Origin: Motacilla alba alba
Lineage: Eukaryota > Chordata > Aves > Passeriformes > Motacillidae
Length of the DNA: 64,000 bases
Assembly (NCBI RefSeq): GCF_015832195.1
Contig: NC_052017.1
Coordinates: 91,228,429 to 91,292,428 of the forward strand
Reading direction: 5' to 3'
Both the position numbers and the translations under genes were made by a program. The notes beneath the pieces are model-generated. The model searched no databases. It had not been told where the DNA came from and saw only the letters and a list, made by a program, of their open reading frames with translations. How positions within the stretch are numbered: the first letter of the stretch is position 1; every line of letters begins with the position of its first letter. Below are positions 22,918 through 34,100 of this stretch, piece after piece.

Positions 22918-25900
22918 CCAGCAAAACAAAGGAGAACAGGGGACACGGTGGAAAAAAACCTGGAATAGCAAAACTGAAGCAAAGAGAACAGAACTAAGTA
23001 ACAGTCTAGGTCAAGTCAGTGGCTAAGTTGTACCCCTTCTGAAAAAGGAGCAAACACTTGGTTGGCACCTTCTGTCAGTGCTTGACTGGGTTATTTCTGG
23101 GCACCTATGTGGGTCCTGCATAGTCACAGTTCTGCTCTCTCTTACCAAATCCTGGTGTCACAAGGACATGGGAGACCTGAAGTTTTTGCAGCAGATCTAG
23201 GGGACTAATGGAAAGATCCATAGGAAAACAAAATGCAATAGTGCTACTGCTCATAAAAGAGCTAGTTTATTTTACATGAAAGCAAAAGGAGGATGAAGGA
23301 AGAGAGTTGGGTGGCTGAGTTTAAGGAAGACAGTTTCTTGATCCAGTATTTCCTCTGTCACACTGTGTCAAGTTACTTTTTATGGTCTGTGAAAACTTAA
23401 GTCACCCCCCATGCTGGTGACAGGAATTCTTAAACAGCTATAAACCCAAAGAACAAACTAGGTGTAAGTAAAGAAACTTCTCTCATTGCATACCAGTGTA
23501 CAGCTGCTTCAGGAGTTCATTAAATAAAACACAAATTAGGAAAAAAGTACTCAGGAAATTGACATCCTAGCAAAAATACTGAAAACTGGTACGTTCGCTT
23601 CATGAAACCACTTTGAAAACACGTGAGATAAAAGAGACCTAGAATGGAATAGAGTGTGTCTACTAATCCATTTTACTGACATACTTATTGCACCATTCCA
23701 AACCATTCAGTTGCTTTGGACAGATGCTGAAATGAAATTCTTGGGACTAAATATTGGTTCTGTATCTTAACCTCAATTCCACCAAGGAATGGGATGAAAT
23801 GCAGTCCCACCAGCAAGTTGTGAAGCCCAACAGCTTATGACCCTGAAAAGTCAGGATCACTCCATGGGATCAGAAAGGACTGATTCTACCTTCTACTGAT
23901 GCATGTAAATCTTACTTCTAGTTTTGAAAAGGTGAGAGAATCTCAGATTAAAAAAAAAAAAAATCATTACATGTTTATGTTTAGAAAACCCCTTTATTTA
24001 GAAAAACAGGATTTTCAGAACTTTGGAGAGTACATTCAAAAAGTTAAACAACATTACTAGGATTCCAGGTGCTAAATATCTAGCTCCACAGACTGGCCAT
24101 CAGCTGGGTCAGTAAATCAGCGATCAGCTGATGTCAGTAAATATTTAAACACTTATAAATATGACTTCTGATGTATTAACATATTATGTACTAGAATAAA
24201 AGCTCATCTTTCATGGATGGAGCAAATTTAAGTATCACTTTCATACCACACTATCATTTACTTCTATTATTTTTAGTGTTGTAGCTTGGGACTGAGGATT
24301 GAAATTGCCAGTCGCAAGCTCACATACTAAACATTAAAGAATGGAAAGATAAGTCCTACTCTGAGAAGAATATATTGGTCTTTCCTTCCACTAATCACAT
24401 TCCTAGTATTTGTTTCCTAAACATATACACTGCACTTGTGTCCTTTCTGTGAAGCCAGGATTATGATCTAGGATGCATAAAGGAACACAAGAACTGGTGT
24501 GGTTAGTCTAATACATAGAAGAAAAGAGTTTTGGAAGACTTTTCTCAAGCTCTTACATGCTTAACCTACTTTCTTCAATGTATTAAAGCCCATTTGCAAT
24601 GAGGTGAACAGGAAAGCACTCTGAGATGTCAGGAGAAGTTAGAATACCAAGAAGTTGTGTCAGAACACTTAATATGTATTTATATTCACCTCTTTTTTCT
24701 TTATGCATATTATTCACCTTCTTGCAGCCCACTGGCTCTTCTGCAGAATATGAGAAAGGACTCACAAGCCCACAGGATTTCCATTTTGAGGCTAAACAGT
24801 CCTTCCAGGACACATGCCTGGGATATAATTTAGCAGGAATCTGTGCTGAAATCAAAGTACTTTACTGTGCATAGCTCATCCCGTGAACTGGATTGATTTG
24901 TGTGGGCACATGAGGACAGCTGCAGAGTAAATTCTAAGAAACAAAGACTGGGAAGCTTCTCCCACTCTTACATGTGCCTAGGCTCCAAGACACATGCAGC
25001 AAGAAAGCACTTTATCCTAAATATCTTCTCCTGGCATGACTCAATTCACAACTTGCCTTAAAGCAGTGTCCTAAGTATTTGTCCTCTCACACAGACCTCT
25101 ATAGCTTTAAGATAACAGGAGTATCTCTTAGCTCCTCATCTTTACTGTGAAATGTTGTGCAGCATTCTTCTTTTAAAGACTATAAGGCATGTGATGTGAT
25201 CTGCTTGAAGAACAGCTTGGAAAAAAAAAATTACAGAAGTTAGGAAAAGCACATCTGTTCACAAATATGTCACACACATGCATTATTTTGCTTGCACACA
25301 TCCAAACAGACACCCAAGCTCCAATCAGTTGCAAAGAAGCACAGTAAAAGGAAAAAAAAATTGGTTTAAGTTGGCATGTGTGAGCATTTTTAGTCCATGA
25401 AATGTTTTTTAGGCACAAGAAAATGCAGAGAGAAAGTTATGCTGGAAGACTTATCCCAAATGTTAAAAAGGTTACACTAACCAAACCCAAAGAGTTTGTT
25501 AGTGAACTGTGGTCACTTATGGAGTGAAAATGAAGTGCACTGACCAGTGCCAACAGAATTACTACCAGAAATATTCAAAGATTGATAAAAATAAAATTTA
25601 TGTCTCTAACTTAAATTGCAGGTGAAGCTCTAAACATAGCCAGTAATTAACAACATTGGAAATCAAACATAATTCTGTCCTTGTCATCCAGTGCTTGAGG
25701 ACGAAAGAAAGGCATGGAAATGCAACGACCCAAACTAGTCACAACAGGTTTATATTTCTTTGGAATGACAGAAGCAGCAGTAAACAGTGTTCTTCTTCCT
25801 CAAATGTTTCCTTGGTTTTCCTCACCAAGCTTCCAGCAGTGTTCCAGGCCTGACCCTGCCTACCTTGAGACTTGAAATCCCTAGGTAATTAAGAGCACAT

Positions 25901-26359
25901 TGCAAATATGAATGAGATCTACACAGAAAATTTGTTTCAATCAGATTTTTAAAAATCCCACCTCCTTGGGTGCTTTCCCCCTGCTCTTTAATACAAATGA
26001 ATAGTTATCATGGATCATCCAGCAAACAAACAAGATCATCTATTAGTAAAATTCACAGTACTTTACCCAAATTTTTCCTGTCAGATTTTCTATAGCTATA
26101 CGAGGAAATGTATTAATATATATATATTTATCTGTATGGTATTCACTATAGATACAAACAGATTTTAAGTGGGCATCCCGCTACCTATGGAGGACATCCA
26201 AAGCACTTCCCGCAAGCAAGGTAATGGACGCAGGTTGTTATTCCGAACGACTGCCTGAAATCCACCAAAAATAGGCATAATACAGGAATCCTACCAGACT
26301 CTCCCGCACCCGAACTTCTCAAACATTAACTCGAGCTTGGTGGGCTATTTTTAATCTCC

Positions 26360-27650
26360 TCGCTAGCTCCTCTTCTGCTCGCAGGAGAACGGAGAGCAGG
26401 TCCCGGCAGCACAAAGGCGGCCGCTCCCCGCGGGGCGGGCGCGGAGGCTGCGGCGCGGTGCGGGCGCATCGGCCGCGGCGGCGGGGGGGGCTCGGCGGGC
26501 GGGCGGCGGTCACCCAGCGCCCGCGGGGACCAGCGCCGGCGGCGGGGACAACCCCACCCTGCGGCCCCGCCGGCTCCTCGTAACAAAGCGCCTCTCGGCT
26601 CCCTCCCTTCCCTCCCTCGTTCCCCGCCTCCCTCAGCTCCCCGCCCGCAGGCCGCCGCCACCGCTCCCTCCAGCTCCCCGCAAAGCCCGCGCTGGATTCC
26701 CGCCCGCCGCAGCACGGGCGGCGCGGCGCCGGCCTCTCCCTCCCGGGGGACACCGCCGTGTGCTGCGGGGACACGCGGCCCGGGCGATCCCGCGTCTGCA
26801 GGTGCGACAGCACTGAGAGGAGGCGGCCGCGGGAAATGCGGGTGTTTGTGTGTGGGTGTGTGCGGGGAGCGGCGTGCGAACACCCGGCGGCCGCCAGAAA
26901 GGGGCTGGGCAGCCCCGCCTGCACCGGACACGGGCGGAGTTCCCGGGACGCACGTCCCTAGCGCGGCGTGCCCATCCGCATCCCGGTGCCGGGGCCCCGG
27001 AGCGGAGCGGAGCGGGGAATCCCGGCCCCGGTGCGGCGGCCGCGGACCCAGCTCGGGCTTTACCTCCGACAGCGCCCGGCGGCCCCACGCGCCTGCGCGC
27101 CAGCGCCCCCAGCGGCGGCCGCGGGAAGGGCCGGGGGCTGCCGCGGCCTCCCCGTTCCCGCTCCCGTCCCCGCCCGCCGGCGGCGATCTCCCGGCCCGCG
27201 GCACCGCGCGGTGCCGTGCCTGGCCCGGCCGGGCTCCCGCCACCCTTCCGTGCCTCCTCGCGTCGGTGGCAGGTGCCGGTGCGGCAGAGCCCTCAGCTCC
27301 CCCGGGCTCTGGGCGCTGCCCGGCCCGCCGGGGTGAGTTGTGTGCCGCGGCGGCCCGGCGGTCTCCCGGCTCCGGCGGGAGCAGTGCCCGTGTCCTCCCC
27401 GGCGGGGCTGGACGTGCCGCGAAGCGAAGGGCGCTCTCCCGCCTGGCGCCGTTCTTGGCGTTGGGTTTGGAGCTTCGGGGCCTCCCTGCTTCCCTTCCTT
27501 CGCTCCATTCCCTCCCTCCCCCCTTTACTTCCTCCCCCTTTCCTTCGCCGCCGCGGTCCGGGTGGGAGCGTATCCTTCTTCCCGAGCCCCGCCGTGTGCC
27601 TCCCGTTCCCCAGGCGCGCCCCGAGCGATGCAGTTCCCGGTGTGTGTGCC
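26360..27650. promoter_or_regulatory. CpG island, likely bidirectional promoter of MSANTD3 (-) and the zinc-finger gene (+)
   Basis: About 1.3 kb of dense CpG sequence lies between the two divergent genes. A strong plus-strand donor, GG|gtgagt at 27332/27333, could end the untranslated first exon of the rightward gene. On the minus strand a GGAG|gtaaag donor is visible at about 27060, but I cannot fix the MSANTD3 first exon. Long frames here in every phase (up to 490 codons) reflect composition and are not genes. A run of eight G at about 26483-26490 may favour G-quadruplex structure. Confidence 0.8.
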
Positions 27651-27843
27651 ATCTGTCCCAGCCCGTGCGCGCAGTCTTATCCCAGGAGAGAAGGGGGAAG
27701 CTTGGAGTGGTCCGCATTAGTTTTTGTTTCATTAGGTTTTGTTCTGCGTAATCTATTGGTGACGTTGATGTCTCCCGAGGGAAGCTCGCGGAGAACAATT
27801 GTTTCTTTCCATGCCGTAGTTTGGTTCTCGAGTTGAAAAAAAA

Positions 27844-27927
27844 GAATCATTAGTCTGGGAAGTGAAAGGTTGAATATAACTCAAGGAATCATTAGCCTGG
27901 GAAGTTAAAGGCTGAATATAACTCAAG
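27844..27927. repeat. Two-copy 42-bp tandem duplication
   Basis: The 42-base unit starting GAATCATTAG at 27844 is repeated at 27886 with only a few differences. It lies at the edge of the CpG island, upstream of the first coding exon of the zinc-finger gene. Confidence 0.9.
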
Positions 27928-28046
27928 GCGAGGTGCAAAATAAAGCTGGAATGTGCCCAACCCTCATACAGACGGAACAAAAATGTAAATAATTTTGTAA
28001 TGTAAAGCTTAAACAACAGTTTGCAATCTTTCTGCTATTTTCTTAG

Positions 28047-28123
28047 AGTTTGTTATCATCTAAAGACCGAATATGGACCCTGAAAGTGAAATAAAGAAGC
28101 AAATAAACCCCTTTTACTGCAAT
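28047..28123 (+). CDS. Zinc-finger gene, first coding exon
   Basis: The acceptor is tcttag at 28041-28046. Bases 28047-28072 are 5' UTR and include an in-frame TAA. Coding starts at 28073 and encodes residues 1-17 (MDPESEIKK...). The donor is AAT|gtaagt. Confidence 0.75.
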
Positions 28124-31100
28124 GTAAGTATTCACTTGCAAAGCTATATTAAGCCAAGTGTGAACGTTCTTATTTCTCTTGAACAAGCCTGATAAACAGC
28201 ACTGGAGCTGAACTTATTTTGATGACTTTGTCATGTTTGACTTGGATGTGTGTTAAGAATCGCTTATTAAAGTGAATAATATTATGTTTCTAAATAAAGG
28301 CATTCTTTTTGAAAGTGGATGTTTAAGTGTAGCGCCTGTTCAGAACAAAAAATCCTGATTTCTCTGGTCATCGGGTTTATTGCTGTTTTTTAAAAGCATA
28401 CTGGCATTTTTAGAGGAGAAGAAAATATTTGGGCTGCTGCTGTTCATTCACGTGAATTTAAACCTGATGTGCTCCAGTTCTGAACTGGGCCAGGCATGAA
28501 CCAGCTGTGATAGGGAAGTTTTCCAAGGGAGCGAGGCAGGCCCTGAGCTGATCAGAGCGAGTGTGTTAGTGTGGATGCAGCGCTGAGGGGAACTGGCTCA
28601 CCTCAGCCAGCTCTCGTGGCTTGTCACAATGATGCCCTGCCTGTGGCTCACCCTTCCTCTAGAGTGTGGGAGGAAGGTTTTGGATCCGTCTTCACTTATC
28701 CACACGTGCCCACACAGAAAGTGTTATGAGATAGCTGCAGAGTTCTGGAGCATCTGAAATTCTTACATGGTGTGGAGACTCTGGTTCATTTCGCTGTGTT
28801 TTAGTGCTCTTGGAGCCTTAAAAACTTCAGTTTTAGGAGGCTGCTCTAGTTTGTCTTTGAAGTAGTAGTACTTCTGTAGAGCTTAAGCTATACCAACAAT
28901 TCGATAGTAGATCTGTTTATATCAGTGCTATTTTCTTTCTCTTGGTCTGTGTGCAATGCTAGAAATACTTCTCTTTAATCTAGATTTGCAAAATCTGGTG
29001 TTCTTCTGCATTAAACTTGCAGACTCATTTCCTTGGAACAAAACACAGGACGGTAAGATCAGTTTTTGAATGCACATTTGTCCGATTTTACCAGTTTATT
29101 TAGCAATAGATTATGGGGTTTGGAATCTAGTTTTTATTGTGGTGAAACATACGATTTCAGATATTTAACTAGTTTTGCTAACTTACTGTCTTCTTTACAA
29201 TAATAAAGTAGAACATGGTTTTGTACATTAGTCCTGTCAGAAAATGTTGCAACTTTATGTCTAGTAAAGACAATACATGAGAATGCATGGCTGTTAATAA
29301 AGGGAAAATGCAATTACTTAAATCATAGACAATCTGCAGAAGAAAAAGGAATGTTTTTCTTTTTTAATTTTCATGTAATTGTTCACCTGAGATAGTCTGT
29401 GCTGTTGGTATTAATCTAACTTATATATAATGAAAGCTTTGCTTCATTGCTTTTTGACTCTTAAGTGCCTCTCTTCTTTTTTTTTTTTTTGGTTGATAAC
29501 TTGGTAATTTAGGTTGAAGAAGCCCTGAAAACTCATGGCATGCGTAAGTGCAAGATTTTTTCCTTTCTTCCTTTTTTGCTGTGTTCTGTAACCACATCTT
29601 TCTCCCCACCCCAATGTAGTTGTTTATGAAACAAATGAGAAAAAGGCTTTCTCAAGATTTGTGCTTTAAGATCTGTTCTGTGTTTTTTTAATAATATAAC
29701 TACCTAATCAATCAGTAATGTGAGCAAGAGGTGTGCAAAGTTGATTAACAAGCACTAGCTAGAAGACTAAAAATCACCTACATTGAGAAACCCTAAAGAA
29801 TCCAAGACATTAGAGACCTTCAAAACTTAAAATATAATTTAAAAATCTGTGCTTCTTAAAGCATGTAGAAATACTGTATATACTTTGTATTTCTTTTTGG
29901 AAAAGGGGTTAATTTGCTTCAGCTAAATAAGACATTTTTAATACTTTTAATAGGTTTAATAAATCATTAAACCTCCTTTGGGTCTTGATGAACTGATCTA
30001 GTTCCAGAAGGAGTGAAGGTCTAACTACATTCACAATTGTTCTCCTAACTTGGTTTCATGATGCACCAAAATGTCTTTTCATGTTTCTACAGTTCACTGC
30101 TCCTAGAATTCGGTTTGAAAGTTGTTGTTCAAGTCAGACACAGTCATTGGACCTACCTGATCAGAGAATTTTTGTTTGGACTGCAATGGAAATTTAAGTG
30201 ATGAAATATTTAGCAGCTGTATGCTTGCTGAAATAAATGTCCTGAACTTCCTAGGTGCCCTCAAATGTTTAGAGACATTGAACTTCATCTTCCTCTCTGC
30301 CTGCTTCATTGAATTGCCTGACATGAAATAACTTTGTTGGTGTTTAGTGAGAGTGGTTTCTGTCCATCTTTTGGAACATGGTGCTAATGACACCAGGGTC
30401 ATGGGTTCAGCCCTTGTAGGGGACCCGATGATCCTTGTGGGTCCCTTCCAACTCAGAACAGTCTGTGAATCTGTGAAAAAAAAATCTCTTGGCACGTTCG
30501 AAACTTAAACATAGCTTAGTTTTCTCATGTGAACAGAAGCTCAGAGTGTTTTTTCAAGTAGTTAGTCAGTTATTTTACCAAATTATTTTTTATACTAACT
30601 TTATTTTAACTTTTATTTTTTAATACTAATTTTATTTCCACTTCTGTGGGATTCTTTTGTTTTCTTTTTTTTTTTTTTTTTTTTAGTTAAAACAGAAAGT
30701 TGCTTAGGAAAGAAATTGAAAACACCTGGGAAACTTGCTGATTTTGGTAAGATTATTTAACATCTTCCCCCAGACCTCTTTCCCCCCTGTCGTTCCCCCC
30801 CCCCCCCCCAAAAAAAAAAGAAAAGAAGAAATAAAGATTTTTGAGATAAAATATTACAAGTGATGTCCAGATCTTAGCAGGTCATTGGGAATTAATTTCT
30901 GTTCATTGTACTTTCAGTCTGCAGTAATTATTGTGTAATAATACTTAATTTTTGCAATTCAAATGCTTTAAAAAGAGTGGAAATAAGATTGGGGGGGGAT
31001 AATGTTTCATGATAACTGACATAATTTGTGATGTGGAACCATGTATGAGCAGGGACTTGTACACGACTCGATGATCTTTGTGGGTCTCTTCCAAAAATAG

Positions 31101-34100
31101 TCTGTGAATCTGTGAAAAAAAATCTCTTAGCACGTTCAAAACTAAACAGAGTTTGGTTTTATCATATCAGCAAAAGCTCAAGGAGTGTTTTCTAAAGTAG
31201 TCAGTTGTTTTACCAAGTTGTTCTTTCAATTGTACTAACAATTTTATTTCCACTTCTTTCAGATTCTTACTTTTGTTTTCTTATTTTCTTTTTTTTTTTT
31301 TTTTTTTTGGTTAAAACAGAAAGTTGCTTAGGAAAGAAAGTGAAAACAGCTGCGAAACTTCCTGATTTTGGTAAGAATGTTTAATGCCTCTCCCCACACC
31401 TCCCTGAAAAAAAAAAAAGTGGAAGAAATAAAAAATTTTTAGGTACAACATTACAAGTGATGTCTAGGTCTTAGCAGGTCATAGGGAATTCATTTCTGAT
31501 CATTGCACTTTCAGTCTGCAGTAATATTCTTGTAATAATACTTAAGTTTTGCAATTCAAATGCTTTAAAAAGAGTGGAAATAAGATTGGGGGGGAAATAA
31601 TGTTTCATTATAACTGACCTAATTTGTGATGTGGGACTGTGTATGAGCAGGGATTCGCTTGTATGTGAATTTCTTACAGTGCCACTTGAACCAGAGAAGT
31701 TGCATGGACAGACATTGGAAGACCAGCTTAATACGTGTAAAGATTCAGAACCTGCACTTGGTGAGGGCTTTTAATACTGTAATTGTGTGGCTTTTTGATA
31801 TTTACCTATAAAGAGTACAGATCAGTTTTTTAAAATGTAAAATTAGGTAATGTGTTACAAAATAGTCTTGTGGTTGTACTGAGTACCCAATAGTATGGTA
31901 TGGAAGTGACAGATTTTAGTGACAAAATCATTGGATTTGCCCTGGAACATATTTGATTAGATATCTCATATTGACAATATTCTCTAGAAACAATCTAAAG
32001 TGACAAGACAGAAATGAAATTTAACTTGAAAGATCAGTGTGGCTCTTTGCAATTTAACTACCCATCCAGTGGAGGGGAGATAGGAGTTGACAGAAAAAAA
32101 ACAACTAGGGAGATATATTAAAATACATCCTCTTCTAATTAGTTAAAAAATAATTGTTGCTATTATTTTTTAGGATTTTTTAAAAAAATTGTTGAGTACT
32201 ATGTGGTAAGCATAAGACATCCTAAAAACATCCGTTTTATACCTTTGGTGTTCAAGAAGTCTAGACACCAAAAAAATAACATATCTGATGGTTCTAAAGG
32301 TCTTCATTTATGTATTTGACATGCAGTAGTAATCTCTTCCTTATATGTCAGGGCTTTAAGATCAGTTCTTTTGCAATCAGCACTGCTGATTTGTTCCAGA
32401 AAACATAAATTTTCCTAAGTTGTTTGTTTTGGGTTTTTTTTTTTTTTTTTCAATTCAGGACTTAATTACATAATAGAATACCGAACAAAAGACAATGTTC
32501 CTTTTCTCTATGAATGTCAACTATGCTACTGTAAAACAGGACTGAGTAACATGTTCATGCATGTTTGTGGTTCCAAGCACAGACTGGCATACTTGGTAAG
32601 TTGTTTGGTTTGTTTGTTTGTTTTAATGTAATGATTTAAGGAGAGCATTTGTTAGTCATATTTTGATTTAAAAAAAAAAAAATCAAAATAAGGGTTTTAC
32701 ATAAGCTTCTGTGAGAATCTTGGTAGTGCAACTGTGATGAATAGACTTAAAATTCTTCTTATCAGTAGTGTGTGTGTCTGTCCATTGCTTGACACTGAAT
32801 TTAGTTAATTCTTCTTTGGTCAACCAATAATGAAATCTATAGCTAAAATGGGCTAGAAATAGATGTTTGACTGATTTTTGTATCATGTAAAAGAACAGTA
32901 TCAATGAAGAAACTATTCCATCTTTCAGATGCTTTGAAAGGAACATATTTATAAATGCACATGATACATGTTAGATAATGTGATACATATTAGATTATTA
33001 GATAGAGTGACTTGGAACAGTGGGGGGGAAACCCAACTCCTATTCTATTTTGAGGCTGGACAAGACATGTCTGTTCTGTTGCTTGTTTTATGACAAAGCT
33101 CTTGAGGTTCATGTCAGCTCACGAACATTCAAACATGTTATAATTTTCAATATGTTTGGAGAAATGAGGCTCTGCAGCCTTTGAATGTTTACTTGAGTAT
33201 ATTGGCTTAGGATGGGCTTTAACAAAACTGAGAAAGCAATATTCTGAGAAGTATTTTGATACTTTCTGTAAAAGTCTCTCAAAATTGGTATTATGTTGAA
33301 CGCATCTTAAAGTCATAGACAGCTGAGTTCACACAGTATTTTGGGGCAGCTTTAGGCCTAATGTTGGGTGTGCTGCTATGAATCTGCAGTGATGTCTTTC
33401 ATGAACACCATGCTGTTTCTGGTCATTCATTCAGATGTACATGCTAAGTTTTGATGTTCTCAGCTGTTGCATTTCTTGCTTACTTGGAACTGTTTCCTGC
33501 AATTCTGAATCTTAAATTTGTTAACTGCATCTCTGCTAAATTCTTTCATACTGTAAAACTATAATAATTCATGAAGGATAACTTCTAAGTTGTGTACCTG
33601 AGCTGGATTGCCCTAGGTAGCAAAAAAGACAGGAGACTAAATGACTGGAATTCGCTCCGCTGAAAAAGAAGCCTGGGGGTCCTGGTGGATAACAAGCTCA
33701 AGATAAGTAGTGTAGCTTGGTGTCAGTGAAGGCTAGCAGCAAGCTGAGCTCTACTAACAAGGGTACAGCCAGTAGATCAAAGGAAGTGATTATTCCCTTG
33801 TTCTTGATCCTTGCTAGGCCATATCCAGGGTATTGTGTTCAGTTTTGTGCTATTGCAGAAAGGAGGCTATTTATGAAATTGAGCTAGTCCAGTGGAGAGC
33901 TGCCAAGATAGTCAGGGGCTGAAGCACACTTGTATTGTGAAGAGAAGTTGAGGTAATTGGGTTTCTTCTGGCTGGAGAAGAAAAAGTGTCAGAGGGATCT
34001 AACAGTAACCCTCCAGCAGCTCAGGGGAGGTTATTAAGAAGGCAGAACCAGAGCCTTTTTGGAGCTTTATGGCAGGAACATAAATTCAAGCAGGGGATTT

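Larger units (their letters stand above)
20834..26360 (-). other. MSANTD3 5' intron
   Basis: This stretch separates the coding exons from the CpG island that presumably holds the untranslated first exon. It contains a solo LTR at 22355-22917 and a short imperfect tandem repeat at about 21955-21997. No other coding signal is seen. Confidence 0.65.
30426..31655 (+). repeat. About 0.6-kb tandem segmental duplication containing an exon
   Basis: Unit A spans about 30426-31056 and unit B about 31066-31655. Both carry a CR1 tail, a T tract, the exon, and matching downstream intron text ending GTATGAGCAGGGA. The offset is about 640 bases at the left end and about 598 at the right. The change is due mainly to different C/A and T run lengths. 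Confidence 0.9.

Noticed and set aside
26326..27798. 490-codon minus-strand open frame and other long frames in the CpG island
   Set aside because: Frames are open in several phases on both strands and rich in R, P, A and G, as expected from GC composition. No domain, and no exon structure linking them to the neighbouring genes.
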